Positions 18,955 through 28,294 of a stretch of DNA of 64,000 bases are shown in pieces. The first letter of the stretch is position 1; each line of letters opens with the position of its first letter. A program made the position numbers and the translations under genes. The notes below the pieces were generated by a model. That model saw only the letters and a list, made by a program, of their open reading frames with translations. It made no database searches and was not told the origin of the DNA. The stretch is from Paracoccus albicereus (GTDB lineage: Bacteria > Pseudomonadota > Alphaproteobacteria > Rhodobacterales > Rhodobacteraceae), in NCBI RefSeq assembly GCF_024359525.1, contig NZ_JAKZEU010000002.1, positions 806,001-870,000 of the forward strand. The letters run 5' to 3'.

Positions 18955-20174
18955 GCCTTGGCCTCGCGTTCACGAAGGGCACCGACGTCGGGACCAAGAT
19001 CGCGTCCACGGCGCGAGGGATGTCGCAGCCGGGCCGCCAGATCGATCAGAGAGGACAGGCCGCGTGGCGCAAACAGCGTGACCAGCACGAAGGACAGGCC
19101 CAGAAGCACCTGCCACCAGTCCACCCAGTCGATCGTGTAGAAGCCCAGCGACAGGTCCGGTGCGCGACCGCCGGTGAACCAACTCGACAGAAGCGAGACG
19201 ACCACGGCGCCGATCACCGCGCCGTAAAGCCGCCCCCTGCCCCCGATCGCCACCCAGACAGCCAGGTAGATCGAGGCGATGGGTGCAAGCTCAGCCGGGT
19301 TGATAATGCCGGCCTGAGGGTAATAGAGCGCGCCGGCGATGGCGCAGAGCATCGCGGTCAGGGTGAAGATCGTCAGCTTGTAACCTTCGACCGAGTAGCC
19401 AAGGAACCTTACCCTGCTTTCGTCGTCGCGGATGGCCCGGATGACGCTGCCGAACTTGCCGCTGACCAGCCACGCCGCAAGAACGTAGGCCAGCGCCAGC
19501 GCCCCGGCCGAAGCCCACAGGAACCAGATCGAGATGTCCGCTTGCGGGACGTCGGTCAGGCCCGGGATGTTCTGCAAGCCCGACAGCCCGTTATTGCCGC
19601 GAAAGCCGCTGTCGTTCTGGAACAGGTACAGCGCCAAGGCGAGCGTCATCGCCTGCGTCAGGATCGACAGATAGACGCCGTTGACGCGGCTGCGGAAGGC
19701 GAGCCAGCCGAAAACCAGCGCCAGCAAGCCCGGCACCGCGACGATCAGGATCAGCTGGATCGGCAGGCTGCCTGCGAAGGTCCAGGCCAACGGCAAATCG
19801 GACGAGCCGACGACGCCGAAGATCTGGCTGGCAATGCCGTCCTGCAGCTCGGCAGGGGTCGGCGGGATGGCTGCGCGAGACAGCGTGGCAGAGACGATCT
19901 CGCCCGTTCGGGCATACATCAGCCACATGCCGATCATGTAGCCGCCAAGCGCGAAGAACGCCATGTGACCCAGCGACAGGATGCCGGCGTAGCCCCAGAC
20001 CAGATCCATCGCCAGCGCGGCGAGTGCCAGGCAGAGCGTCTTGCCCAGCACCTTGATCATCGAGGTCGGCAGCGCGCCGCTTCCATACGCTTCTGACATC
20101 AGCGTGGCGCCGATGGTGAACAGTGCAAGGATAGCGAGGAAGACGAGGATCGACGGGTCCTTGCGGATGAACAT
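18951..20174 (-). CDS. urtC: Urea ABC transporter permease UrtC
   Basis: A 407-residue LivM-type permease with about ten hydrophobic segments. LDLVWGYAGILSLGHMAFFALGGYMIGMWLM is the typical block. A central hydrophilic stretch at about 90-125 (SRAAIPPTPAELQDG) is characteristic of UrtC. It starts 4 nt after urtB ends. Confidence 0.95.
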   Translation of the reverse strand: MFIRKDPSILVFLAILALFTIGATLMSEAYGSGALPTSMIKVLGKTLCLALAALAMDLVWGYAGILSLGHMAFFALGGYMIGMWLMYARTGEIVSATLSRAAIPPTPAELQDGIASQIFGVVGSSDLPLAWTFAGSLPIQLILIVAVPGLLALVFGWLAFRSRVNGVYLSILTQAMTLALALYLFQNDSGFRGNNGLSGLQNIPGLTDVPQADISIWFLWASAGALALAYVLAAWLVSGKFGSVIRAIRDDESRVRFLGYSVEGYKLTIFTLTAMLCAIAGALYYPQAGIINPAELAPIASIYLAVWVAIGGRGRLYGAVIGAVVVSLLSSWFTGGRAPDLSLGFYTIDWVDWWQVLLGLSFVLVTLFAPRGLSSLIDLAARLRHPSRRGRDLGPDVGALREREAKA

Positions 20175-20178
20175 GCGA

Positions 20179-22080
20179 TTACGCCTCGGCCATGCGCCCG
20201 CGCTGCGGCATGATGCCGCGCGGCCGGAACTGGATGAAGATGATGATGAAGAGGATCATGTAAGTCTGCGCCGCCAGCGTGTTCGACGGATTCAGCACCT
20301 CGATCCCCTTCTGCAGCCCGCCGATCAGCGCGGCGCCCGCCAGCGTGCCCCAGATGTTGCCGACGCCGCCCACGACCACGGTCATGAAACTTTGCACGAT
20401 GTAATCGCTGCCCAGTTCCGACGTGACCTTGGCGAACAATCCGATCGCCACGCCCGCGATCCCGGCGATGCCGGAGCCAAGCCCGAAGGTCATCATCGCA
20501 ATCCGGTCTGGGTTGATCCCCATGCTGGCGGCCATGCCAGGATTCTGCGTCACCGCGCGGACCTGCAGACCCAGCCGGGTCCGGTTCATCAGGAACAGGA
20601 ACAGCCCAAGAAACAACAGCGCCAGCACGAAGATCGCCACCCGGATCGTGCTGATGGAAACGCCATCCGCGAAGGTGATCGACCCTTCGAGCCATGCAGG
20701 CGCGGTCAGCGGTCGGGCCTGCGTGCCGAAGATATTCTTGGCCAGCTGCTGCAGCGCGATGGACACGCCGAAGGTCGCCAGCAGCGTCTCCAGCGGTCGT
20801 TTCACCAGATGCCGGATCACCAGCTGATACAGCAGCACACCCGCGCCGAAGGTGATCGCAAAAGCCAGGGGCAGCGCCACGATCAGCGACAGCGTGCGGT
20901 CGGCGATCATCGTCTGGGTGACGTAGCCGGTATAGGCGCCCATCATGATGAATTCGCCGTGCGCCATGTTGATGACGCGCATCACGCCGAAGGTGATGGC
21001 CAGACCGATCGCGGCAAGGAAATAGATCGAGGCGAGCGACAGCGCATCCAGCGACAGATCCAGCGCCTGCATGATCCCTTCGCGTGTCTGCATCCCGCGC
21101 AAGCTGGCGCGGGCGGCATCGGTGATCTCGGACGATGGTTCGGTAAAGAGATCGGCGAAGGCGTTGGCCTCAAGCGCCGAATCGACTTCGTCGGCGGTCG
21201 CGGCGGTCGGGACCGTGCCGGCCTCGGCCAGCGCGGTGTAGGCATCGTCGCGGCGGTCGGGGTCGCCCAGGTCCGCGACCGGCACACCGCCCACCGCATC
21301 GCCCGCGATGTTCGCGGTCAGCGCGGCCTTGATGTCGGCGTCCGTGGGGCGCGGCTCGGCCAGCCCGGCATCGACCAGAAGGCGATAGGCCTCGGCGCGC
21401 GGCAGGTTTTCGCTGTCCGGGGTCAGTGCGCGGGCGACGTTGGCATCGGCCGGCAGCTCGGGCCCGGCGAAGCGTGTGGTGGCCAGAAGGGGGTTCAGGA
21501 CGGCCTGCAGATCGGTTCCCGCATCACCGTCGAAACTGTCGATGGCGGCCAGACGCGCGTCGGTGTCGGTATCGTACTGGATGGTCAACAGACGCTCCAG
21601 CCGATCGCGGCGAGCGGCGAGGATCGGGTCGCTTTCCGCCGGTGCCTCGCGCAGGGCCGCCAGATGGCTCTCGTCAGATTGACGCGCGATGGCGGTCAGC
21701 GCGGCCCGGCGTCGCACCGGATCAGGATCGGTCAGCTGGAACTGGACCAAAGCTGCCGCGATCAGTCCACGTACGCCGGAATTCGGGCGCAGCCCATCCA
21801 CATCGCCCGTGACGGACTCGCCAGTGACGGCATCGGTGGCGCTGTCCCCTTCGACGATCACGAATCGATCGCCTGCCAGTCCCAGTCTTCGATCGGCCCA
21901 GGCGGCAAGCACACGATCCGCCCCCTCACCCGCAGCGGCAATCTCTGTGATCACCGGGCCGATGGTCTGGCGCGAAGGTTTAGCGATCTGATCGCGATTT
22001 GCGTCGAGTACGGCGCCCAGATCCTGCGCCCAGAGCGGCTGCGCGATCAGAAGAAGGATGGTCAGAAGGAAAGCGCGCAT
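20179..22080 (-). CDS. urtB: Urea ABC transporter permease UrtB, long form
   Basis: A 633-residue protein. Residues 1-19 are a signal peptide (ending LWAQ). Residues about 20-330 form a soluble, mostly helical periplasmic region rich in Ala/Asp/Glu. Residues about 335-633 are a LivH-type permease with NMAHGEFIMMGAYTGYV. Long UrtB proteins with such an N-terminal extension are known in proteobacteria. I start at ATG 22080 since the signal peptide begins there; the open frame extends upstream without meaning. A strong hairpin lies between it and urtA. Confidence 0.93.
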   Translation of the reverse strand: MRAFLLTILLLIAQPLWAQDLGAVLDANRDQIAKPSRQTIGPVITEIAAAGEGADRVLAAWADRRLGLAGDRFVIVEGDSATDAVTGESVTGDVDGLRPNSGVRGLIAAALVQFQLTDPDPVRRRAALTAIARQSDESHLAALREAPAESDPILAARRDRLERLLTIQYDTDTDARLAAIDSFDGDAGTDLQAVLNPLLATTRFAGPELPADANVARALTPDSENLPRAEAYRLLVDAGLAEPRPTDADIKAALTANIAGDAVGGVPVADLGDPDRRDDAYTALAEAGTVPTAATADEVDSALEANAFADLFTEPSSEITDAARASLRGMQTREGIMQALDLSLDALSLASIYFLAAIGLAITFGVMRVINMAHGEFIMMGAYTGYVTQTMIADRTLSLIVALPLAFAITFGAGVLLYQLVIRHLVKRPLETLLATFGVSIALQQLAKNIFGTQARPLTAPAWLEGSITFADGVSISTIRVAIFVLALLFLGLFLFLMNRTRLGLQVRAVTQNPGMAASMGINPDRIAMMTFGLGSGIAGIAGVAIGLFAKVTSELGSDYIVQSFMTVVVGGVGNIWGTLAGAALIGGLQKGIEVLNPSNTLAAQTYMILFIIIFIQFRPRGIMPQRGRMAEA

Positions 22081-22105
22081 CAGGTCCGCCCGGCTGTCTT
22101 GCAAA

Positions 22106-22134
22106 CGGCGGTCCGGAACATGCCCGGACCGCCG
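22106..22134 (-). terminator. Strong intercistronic hairpin between urtA and urtB
   Basis: A perfect 11-bp GC-rich inverted repeat (22106-22116 pairs with 22124-22134) with a 7-nt loop lies in the 62-nt gap after the urtA stop. On the minus strand it is followed by TTTGC, a short U-tract. This fits a partial terminator or 3'-end stabiliser that lets the binding-protein mRNA accumulate above the permease and ATPase mRNAs. The function is inferred. Confidence 0.65.
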
Positions 22135-22142
22135 CGTGGTGA

Positions 22143-23426
22143 TCAGTAGTTCGACTGCACCTGGACGCAGCTGTCCGTTTCGGTGTTGAACATGCCGCAA
22201 TCCTTGCCCGGCCAGTCCGCATCCAGCACCGCGCTGTCGGGCAGGAAATCGGTCCAGGCGTCGCCCGGCACCGGGTCGGTCTGGCTCACGATGTCGAACT
22301 GGCCGTCCTCGCGGATCTCGCCGATCAGAACGGGCTTGGTCAGGTGGTGGTTCGGAAGAACCTCGGCCGTGGTGCCGGTCAGGTTCGGCACCTCCACGCC
22401 GACGATTGCGTCCAGGACCGCGTCGGTATCGGTCGAACCCGCCGCCTCGACCGCGGCCACCCAGGCGTTGAAGCCGATCATCGTGGCTTCCATCGGGTCG
22501 TTCGTCACCCGGCTGTCGTCTCCGGTGAAGGCGTGCCACTGCTCGATGAACTCGGCGTTCTCGGGACTGTCGGCGCTTTCGAAGTAATTCCAGGCAGCCA
22601 GATGGCCGACAAGGTTGGTCGTATCCAGTCCCGACAATTCCTCTTCACCGACCGAGAAGGCCATGACCGGGATCTGATCGGCGCTGACGCCCGCGGCGGC
22701 CAGTTCCTTGTAGAAGCCGACATTGGCGTCACCGTTGATGGTGGACACCACGCCGACCTGCTTGCCGTCATTGGACAAGGCGACGACATCAGCCACGATT
22801 TTCGACCAGTCGGAATGACCGAACGGCGTGTAGTTTATGAAGATGTCCTCTTGCGCGACGCCGTTATCCTTCAGATAGGCTTCGAGGATCGTATTCGTGG
22901 TGCGCGGATAGACGTAGTCGGTGCCCAGCAGCGCCCATTTCTCCACGCCCAGTTCGTCGCGCATGTAGTCGACCGCCGGGATCGCCTGCTGGTTCGGCGC
23001 CGCGCCGGTGTAGATCACGTTCTTCGAGCTTTCCTCGCCCTCGTACTGCACCGGATAGAACAGCAGGCCGTTCAGTTCCTCGATCACCGGCAGCACCGAC
23101 TTGCGGCTGACGGATGTCCAGCAACCGAAGATCGCGTCCACGCCCTCGACCGAGATCAGCTCGCGCGCCTTCTCGGCGAAGAGCGGCCAGTCCGAGGCCG
23201 GATCGACGACCACCGCCTCGATTTGCTTGCCCAGCAACCCACCCTTGGCGTTCTGCTGTTCCACCATCATCAGGACGGTGTCCTTCAGCGTGGTTTCGGA
23301 AATCGCCATCGTGCCCGACAGCGAGTGCAACACGCCGATCTTGATCGTGTCACCGTCCTGTGCGGCAGCGGCCCCCGCGATGGCCGATACTGCGGCCGCA
23401 CCCAGAAGAATTGCCCTCAAACCCAT
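22143..23426 (-). CDS. urtA: Periplasmic urea-binding protein UrtA
   Basis: A 427-residue binding protein of the amide/urea group. A signal peptide covers residues 1-22 (AGAAAAQ). The mature start IKIGVLHSLSGTMAISETTLKD, and FGCWTSVSRKSVLPVIEE with NGLLFYPVQYEGEESS, are diagnostic of UrtA/FmdD proteins. ATG 23426 is chosen because it opens the signal peptide and has AGGG upstream; the frame remains open 58 codons further. First gene of the urt block, with its own probable promoter. Confidence 0.95.
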   Translation of the reverse strand: MGLRAILLGAAAVSAIAGAAAAQDGDTIKIGVLHSLSGTMAISETTLKDTVLMMVEQQNAKGGLLGKQIEAVVVDPASDWPLFAEKARELISVEGVDAIFGCWTSVSRKSVLPVIEELNGLLFYPVQYEGEESSKNVIYTGAAPNQQAIPAVDYMRDELGVEKWALLGTDYVYPRTTNTILEAYLKDNGVAQEDIFINYTPFGHSDWSKIVADVVALSNDGKQVGVVSTINGDANVGFYKELAAAGVSADQIPVMAFSVGEEELSGLDTTNLVGHLAAWNYFESADSPENAEFIEQWHAFTGDDSRVTNDPMEATMIGFNAWVAAVEAAGSTDTDAVLDAIVGVEVPNLTGTTAEVLPNHHLTKPVLIGEIREDGQFDIVSQTDPVPGDAWTDFLPDSAVLDADWPGKDCGMFNTETDSCVQVQSNY

Positions 23427-23676
23427 CTTCGTTCCCTGTCCTTGGGGCCGCATGTCGCGACGGCCGGCCCATCCCGGGCGGGCGCTTTTGTGCGGCAACC
23501 TCGTTGCATCCTGCGCGACCGGCCCGAGGCCCTGCCGCACGCGCGGGCGCTTCCGACCCTTCGCAACTGCAGCAATTGCGCGGCACTGGCGCTTTCGCAA
23601 TCACGCTGCCACAGACCGAAGCATCGGTGCGACGGTTGACCGTTTTCAGGCAGCGGCGCGACGAAATGCTTTTGAA
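23427..23676 (-). promoter_or_regulatory. Regulatory region between ureG and urtA
   Basis: This 250-nt gap breaks an otherwise tightly packed unit and probably carries the urtA promoter. It contains a sigma-54-like element at 23596-23611, and an imperfect dyad GCATCGGTGC at 23621-23630 that weakly resembles an NtrC half-palindrome. The leader from the -12 element to the urtA ATG would be about 165 nt. No terminator for ureG and no known riboswitch was recognised. Confidence 0.45.
23596..23611 (-). promoter_or_regulatory. Sigma-54-like -24/-12 promoter for urtABCDE
   Basis: The minus-strand sequence TGGCAGCGTGATTGCG has GG at -24 and GC at -12 with the exact sigma-54 spacing; TGGCA and TTGC match the consensus, while the following CG is GC. 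Urea uptake genes are commonly under nitrogen (NtrC/sigma-54) control, which supports but does not prove the call. Confidence 0.45.
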
Positions 23677-24306
23677 TTAGGCAGTTGCCTTGCTCCGAAG
23701 GATCAGCCCGCCTTCCGCGATCAGAAAGCCAGCGATTTCGTCGATGCCCTTGCCGTGGCGCAACGACGCCATGACCACCGGGCGTCCGGCGCGGCTGTCG
23801 CGCGCGTCGGATTCCAGCAGCGCCGCGTCGACGCCGACATGCGGGGCAAGGTCGGTCTTGTTGACCACCAGCAGGTCCGAGCGGGCCAAACCCGGACCGC
23901 GCTTGCGGGGAATATCCTGACCGGCGGCGGTGTCGATCACGTAGATCGTCAGGTCCGCCAGTTCGGGGCTGAAGGTCGCGGCCAGATTGTCGCCGCCCGA
24001 TTCGATCAGGATCAGATCCAGATCCGGATGCGCCGCATTCAGATCGGCTATGGCGGCAAGGTTGATGCTGGCATCCTCGCGGATCGCGGTATGCGGGCAC
24101 CCCCCGGTTTCCACCCCTCGGATCCGATCCATCGGCAGCACCTGCGCGCGCATCAGCGCCTCGGCATCCTCACGGGTGTAGATGTCGTTGGTGATGACCG
24201 CCATCGACAGACGCGGCGCCAAGGCCCTGGCCAGATGTTCGGTCAGGGTGGTCTTGCCGGCGCCGACGGGACCGCCGATGCCGACGCGAAGGGGACCGTT
24301 GCTCAT
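23677..24306 (-). CDS. ureG: Urease accessory GTPase UreG
   Basis: A 209-residue SIMIBI GTPase that drives nickel insertion into urease with UreDF and UreE. The P-loop [15 protein letters not shown] is at about residues 11-25; the metal-binding [11 protein letters not shown] (Cys-Pro-His) is at about 67-77; [15 protein letters not shown] and [10 protein letters not shown] follow. Length is usual. Its start overlaps the ureF stop (ATGA). Confidence 0.97.
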   Translation of the reverse strand: MSNGPLRVGIGGPVGAGKTTLTEHLARALAPRLSMAVITNDIYTREDAEALMRAQVLPMDRIRGVETGGCPHTAIREDASINLAAIADLNAAHPDLDLILIESGGDNLAATFSPELADLTIYVIDTAAGQDIPRKRGPGLARSDLLVVNKTDLAPHVGVDAALLESDARDSRAGRPVVMASLRHGKGIDEIAGFLIAEGGLILRSKATA

Positions 24307-24962
24307 GTGCGGAATATCCTTGTCGTCATGGTTTCGTGGCGCATCTGCGCGATCTCTGCGCCAAGGGCACAGCCGCCGAGGTCATCCTCGGTGGCATCCG
24401 CTGCGCGCATCGCGAGGCGCAGGATCAGCGATGAAAGGTCAGCGAGGACGCCCTGCCCCTCGGACTGTCCCAGAGGCACGAAGCGGACCGCTGCCTGGAT
24501 TTGAGCCAGCGCCTGACCGTGCAGATAAAGTCCGATCACCTCGGACCGCCGCAACGCCAGCGGGCCAAGTGCCCGGCCGACCGCCACCGGCAAGGCCGCC
24601 GACTCGGTCGGCGTGCCGGTCAGCGGGCCTGCCGCGCGCGCGAAGGCGACACCCTGCTCCATCGTCTCGGTCAGACGCTCTGCGGTCAGGCACAGCGCGC
24701 GGGCCAGATCGTCCAGGGCCGCGTGATCCGCATCGATCCGCAACGCCAAAGACAGGATTACCGCGTCCGACCACCCAGCGCCATAGTTGAGGACGTCCCT
24801 GACCCACTGATGCAGAGAGGCTGCATCGTGAACCGTGCCCTGATCCATCGCCCATTCCAGCCCCTGCGCATAGGCAAAGGCACCGGTCGGAAAGGCCGGG
24901 GACAGGCACTGCACCGCCAGAAGGCGGGCGGCGTCAGTGGGTATGGCCGAAGGTCCGTCCAT
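24303..24962 (-). CDS. ureF: Urease accessory protein UreF
   Basis: A 219-residue all-helical UreF. The family block [24 protein letters not shown] is at about residues 21-44, and residues [15 protein letters not shown] are near 165. UreF bridges UreD and UreG in the nickel-delivery complex. I start at ATG 24962, which gives a normal N-terminus; this overlaps ureE by 29 nt. A longer open frame upstream reads out of phase through ureE and is unlikely to be used. Confidence 0.93.
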   Translation of the reverse strand: MDGPSAIPTDAARLLAVQCLSPAFPTGAFAYAQGLEWAMDQGTVHDAASLHQWVRDVLNYGAGWSDAVILSLALRIDADHAALDDLARALCLTAERLTETMEQGVAFARAAGPLTGTPTESAALPVAVGRALGPLALRRSEVIGLYLHGQALAQIQAAVRFVPLGQSEGQGVLADLSSLILRLAMRAADATEDDLGGCALGAEIAQMRHETMTTRIFRT

Positions 24963-25401
24963 GTCCGTAGGCGCCCCCTTCGGGCCGGAACGGTGCGAAG
25001 GCGCGGGTAATCTCGGCGCCAAGCTGGACCAGCATCGCCTCAAGCACGGGATCGGCCCGGATCACCAGCCGGTCACCGCCAAGTTCGCAAGGACAATGGC
25101 GGTTGCCGATATGCCAGGCGAGACGCGGCAGATCACCTGCAATCCGCAGCACCGGTTCATGCGCCTCGACGACCTCGATGACCGCGCCGCCGCCCAGGCC
25201 GAACGCTTCGCCCGGGGCGAGGCTGACGGTCTGGGGCAGATCGACCATGAAATGCGCGCCGCCTTCCGTCGTCAGGCGCTTGCGCCGAAGGCAGCGGCCT
25301 TCGTAGTCCAGCACGACCCGACCGACGACCTTGCGGCCGTGGCCGGGCTTCAGCACCACATTCGTGGTCCCCAGAAGATCGCCATCGGCCAGAACGTACA
25401 T
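24934..25401 (-). CDS. ureE: Urease nickel metallochaperone UreE
   Basis: A 155-residue UreE. The N-terminal domain contains RLTTEGGAHFMVDLP; the C-terminal metal-binding domain contains AWHIGNRHCPCEL. The tail is modestly His-rich ([13 protein letters not shown]), without a long poly-His run. It donates nickel to UreG. It lies between ureC (11-nt gap) and ureF (29-nt overlap). Confidence 0.95.
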   Translation of the reverse strand: MYVLADGDLLGTTNVVLKPGHGRKVVGRVVLDYEGRCLRRKRLTTEGGAHFMVDLPQTVSLAPGEAFGLGGGAVIEVVEAHEPVLRIAGDLPRLAWHIGNRHCPCELGGDRLVIRADPVLEAMLVQLGAEITRAFAPFRPEGGAYGHGRTFGHTH

Positions 25402-25412
25402 CGGAGCCTCCG

Positions 25413-27116
25413 TCAAAACAGGAAATACCGTTGCGCGAGCGGCAATTCGCGCGCGGGTTCGCAGGTCAGGATCTGGCCGTCGGCGCGGACCTCGTAGGTT
25501 TCCGGATCGACCTCGACCAGCGGCGTCGCGTCGTTCAGGCGCATGTCGGCCTTGGTCACGCCGCGCGTGCCCTCGACCGCGACGGCCGACTTGCCGAGGC
25601 CATCGGTCGCACCGGCCTCGACGCCCGCGCCGCTGATGAAATGCACCGCCGCCGAGTGCACCGCACGGCCAAGCGCGCCGAACATCGGCCGCGAATACAT
25701 CGGCTGCGGTGTCGGGATCGAAGCGTTGGGATCGCCCATCTGGGCCATTACGATCTGTCCACCGATCAGCGACATTTCCGGCTTGGCGCCGAAGAAGGCG
25801 GGCGACCACAGCACCAGATCCGCGCGCTTCCCGACCTCGACGCTGCCGACATGGGCGCTGATCCCATGCGCCACCGCGGGGTTGATCGTGTATTTCGCGA
25901 CGTAGCGCCGCGCGCGCAGGTTGTCGTTCTCGCCCTGCTCGCCGTCCAGCCGTCCGCGCTGGACCTTCATCTTGTGCGCCGTCTGCCAGGTCCGCGTGAT
26001 CACCTCGCCCACGCGGCCCATCGCCTGACTGTCGGAGCTGATGATGCTGAACGCGCCCAGATCATGCAGGATATCTTCGGCCGCGATCGTTTCACGCCGG
26101 ATGCGGGATTCGGCGAAGGCAACATCTTCGGGGATGGCGCGGTCAAGGTGGTGACAGACCATCAGCATGTCGAGATGTTCCTCGATCGTGTTGACGGTGT
26201 AGGGCCGCGTCGGGTTGGTCGAGGACGGGATGATGTTCTGATGGCCGACCACGCGCATGATGTCGGGTGCATGGCCGCCGCCCGCGCCTTCGGTGTGATA
26301 GGCGTGAATCGTGCGCCCCCCGATGGCCTTCAGCGTATTTTCCACGAAGCCGGATTCGTTCAGCGTATCGGTGTGGATCATCACCTGAACGTCCATGTCG
26401 TCGGCGACCGACAGACAACAGTCGATGGCCGCGGGCGTGGTTCCCCAATCCTCGTGCAGCTTCATCGCACAGACGCCGGCGCGGATCTGTTCCACCAGCG
26501 CGTCGGGGCGGCTCGCGTTACCCTTGCCTGCCAGCCCGATGTTCATCGGCAGGCTGTCGGCCGCCTCAAGCATCCGCCGGATGTGCCACGGCCCGGGCGT
26601 GCAGGTGGTGGCCAGCGTGCCATGCGCCGGGCCGGTGCCGCCGCCGATCATCGTGGTTATGCCGGAATGCAGCGCATCCTCGACCTGCTGGGGACAGATG
26701 AAATGGATGTGGCAGTCGATGCCGCCGGCTGTGAGGATTTTGCCCTCGCCGGCGATGATCTCGGTCCCCGGACCAATGATGATGGTGACGCCGGGCTGGG
26801 TGTCGGGGTTGCCTGCCTTGCCGATTGCGGCGATGCGCCCGTCGCGCAAGCCGACATCGGCCTTGATGATCCCGCTATGGTCGAGGATCAGCACATTGGT
26901 GATGACGGTGTCCATCGCCCCGGCCTCGCGGGTGATCTGCGATTGACCCATCCCGTCGCGAATGACCTTGCCGCCGCCGAACTTCACCTCTTCGCCGTAG
27001 ATCGTCAGGTCGCGCTCGACCTCGATCACCAGATCGGTGTCACCTAGGCGCACGCGGTCTCCGGTCGTGGGGCCGAACATGTCGGCGTAGGCGGCGCGGG
27101 AGATCTGGACCGGCAT
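25413..27116 (-). CDS. ureC: Urease alpha subunit (catalytic)
   Basis: A 567-residue catalytic subunit of urease, which hydrolyses urea to ammonia and carbamate. The nickel ligand motif [11 protein letters not shown], the carbamylated lysine in AMKLHEDWG, the [10 protein letters not shown] block and the mobile-flap signature [22 protein letters not shown] are all visible. Length is the family norm. It begins immediately after the ureB stop. Confidence 0.98.
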   Translation of the reverse strand: MPVQISRAAYADMFGPTTGDRVRLGDTDLVIEVERDLTIYGEEVKFGGGKVIRDGMGQSQITREAGAMDTVITNVLILDHSGIIKADVGLRDGRIAAIGKAGNPDTQPGVTIIIGPGTEIIAGEGKILTAGGIDCHIHFICPQQVEDALHSGITTMIGGGTGPAHGTLATTCTPGPWHIRRMLEAADSLPMNIGLAGKGNASRPDALVEQIRAGVCAMKLHEDWGTTPAAIDCCLSVADDMDVQVMIHTDTLNESGFVENTLKAIGGRTIHAYHTEGAGGGHAPDIMRVVGHQNIIPSSTNPTRPYTVNTIEEHLDMLMVCHHLDRAIPEDVAFAESRIRRETIAAEDILHDLGAFSIISSDSQAMGRVGEVITRTWQTAHKMKVQRGRLDGEQGENDNLRARRYVAKYTINPAVAHGISAHVGSVEVGKRADLVLWSPAFFGAKPEMSLIGGQIVMAQMGDPNASIPTPQPMYSRPMFGALGRAVHSAAVHFISGAGVEAGATDGLGKSAVAVEGTRGVTKADMRLNDATPLVEVDPETYEVRADGQILTCEPARELPLAQRYFLF

Positions 27117-27422
27117 CTACAACGCCCCCATCACGGCCTGATTGAAGCCCCAGACCGCGCGGTCGCCCGCGAAGGGGATCAGGCGCACTTCACGGCTCTG
27201 CCCCGGCTCGAACCGGATCGCGGTGCCGGCGGCGATATCCAGGCGCATCCCGCGCGCCGCATCACGGTCGAAATCGAGGCCGCTGTTCGCTTCCGCAAAG
27301 TGGTAGTGGCTGCCGACCTGAACCGGCCGATCGCCCGTATTGGCGACCATCAGCGTGACCGGTTCGCGACCGGCATTCAACGTGATCTCGCCCTCAGCCG
27401 GGATGATTTCGCCGGGGATCAT
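27117..27422 (-). CDS. ureB: Urease beta subunit
   Basis: A 101-residue structural subunit with the family start [19 protein letters not shown] and the conserved [17 protein letters not shown] block. It assembles with UreA and UreC. Its ATG overlaps the hupE/ureJ stop (ATGA), and it abuts ureC with no gap. Confidence 0.97.
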   Translation of the reverse strand: MIPGEIIPAEGEITLNAGREPVTLMVANTGDRPVQVGSHYHFAEANSGLDFDRDAARGMRLDIAAGTAIRFEPGQSREVRLIPFAGDRAVWGFNQAVMGAL

Positions 27423-27973
27423 CCCGCCACCGCCAACGCAGCCCCGGCGACCATCGCCAAGCCGCCTGCGCCGCGAAGCATAAGGGCGGGAACCGCGCGA
27501 CCGGCGAGGATGCCGAGGCCATGCAGCATGGTCGTCGCAATGGCGAAACCTGCGGCATAGACCAGAAGGCCCGAGGCCGGACCCTCGGCGCCGTGCGCCC
27601 AGCCATGCGCAGCGCCGAAAAAGGCGGTGCCCACCAGCATCACCGCCAGCGGCAATCGCAATGCCAGCGCGACCATCGCGCCCAGGATGATGCAGGATGC
27701 AAGGATCGCAGGCTCGACCCCAGGAAACGGCGCGCCGTTTGCGCCCAGCAGACCGCCCACCAGCATCGATGCAACAAAGGTGACCGGCAGCGCCCAGACC
27801 GCGCGCCCCCCGCTCTGCGCGGCGAGCAGGCCGACCGCGACCATCGCCAGCACGTGGTCTGCGCCGCCCAGCGGATGGCCGAAACCCGCGCCGAAGCTTC
27901 CGGCGTCGTGGCCCGCATGGGCCAAGGCGGCAGTCGGTGTCATCGCGGCAAGCAAGATCAGGGATTTGCGCAT
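27419..27973 (-). CDS. ureJ: HupE/UreJ-family nickel permease or membrane accessory protein
   Basis: A 184-residue membrane protein with a signal-like N-terminus and about six membrane segments. The sequence HAGHDAG and the nickel motif HPLGGADH (about residues 33-40) identify the HupE/UreJ family, which supplies nickel to hydrogenase or urease. It sits between ureA and ureB, an arrangement known in alphaproteobacterial urease operons. Confidence 0.92.
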   Translation of the reverse strand: MRKSLILLAAMTPTAALAHAGHDAGSFGAGFGHPLGGADHVLAMVAVGLLAAQSGGRAVWALPVTFVASMLVGGLLGANGAPFPGVEPAILASCIILGAMVALALRLPLAVMLVGTAFFGAAHGWAHGAEGPASGLLVYAAGFAIATTMLHGLGILAGRAVPALMLRGAGGLAMVAGAALAVAG

Positions 27974-27982
27974 CGAACTCTC

Positions 27983-28285
27983 CTAGCGGATCGGGTGATG
28001 GACGGTGACCAGCTTGGTGCCGTCAGGAAATGTGGCTTCGACCTGCACGGTCTCGATCATGGAAGGGATGCCGTCCATGCACTGATCAGCCCGCACGACC
28101 GCTGCGCCAGCGGACATCAGATCGGCAACGCTACGGCCCTCGCGCGCCCCCTCGACCACGAAGTCGGTAATCAGCGCGATCGCCTCGGGGTGGTTCAGCT
28201 TGACGCCGCGCGCCAGACGGCTGCGCGCGACCATTGCGGCGACCGAGACCAACAGCTTGTCCTTCTCGCGCGGGGTCAGGTTCAT
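27983..28285 (-). CDS. ureA: Urease gamma subunit
   Basis: A 100-residue subunit starting [20 protein letters not shown], with [14 protein letters not shown] and the C-terminal [14 protein letters not shown] typical of UreA. Separate gamma and beta subunits are the usual bacterial three-subunit arrangement. It lies 9 nt after ureD. Confidence 0.98.
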   Translation of the reverse strand: MNLTPREKDKLLVSVAAMVARSRLARGVKLNHPEAIALITDFVVEGAREGRSVADLMSAGAAVVRADQCMDGIPSMIETVQVEATFPDGTKLVTVHHPIR

Positions 28286-28294
28286 GAAGCTCTC

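Noticed and set aside
20041..22149. 702-codon plus-strand open frame opposite urtB/urtC
   Set aside because: It mirrors the urt genes on the other strand, and the translation is rich in His, Gln and Arg without recognisable domains.
23427..23600. In-frame N-terminal extension of urtA by 58 codons
   Set aside because: It would place a basic, Arg-rich stretch before a normal signal peptide and abolish export; the internal ATG has a ribosome site.
23621..23630. NtrC-like dyad upstream of the urtA promoter
   Set aside because: Only a short imperfect palindrome; it does not match the 17-nt NtrC consensus well enough to annotate.
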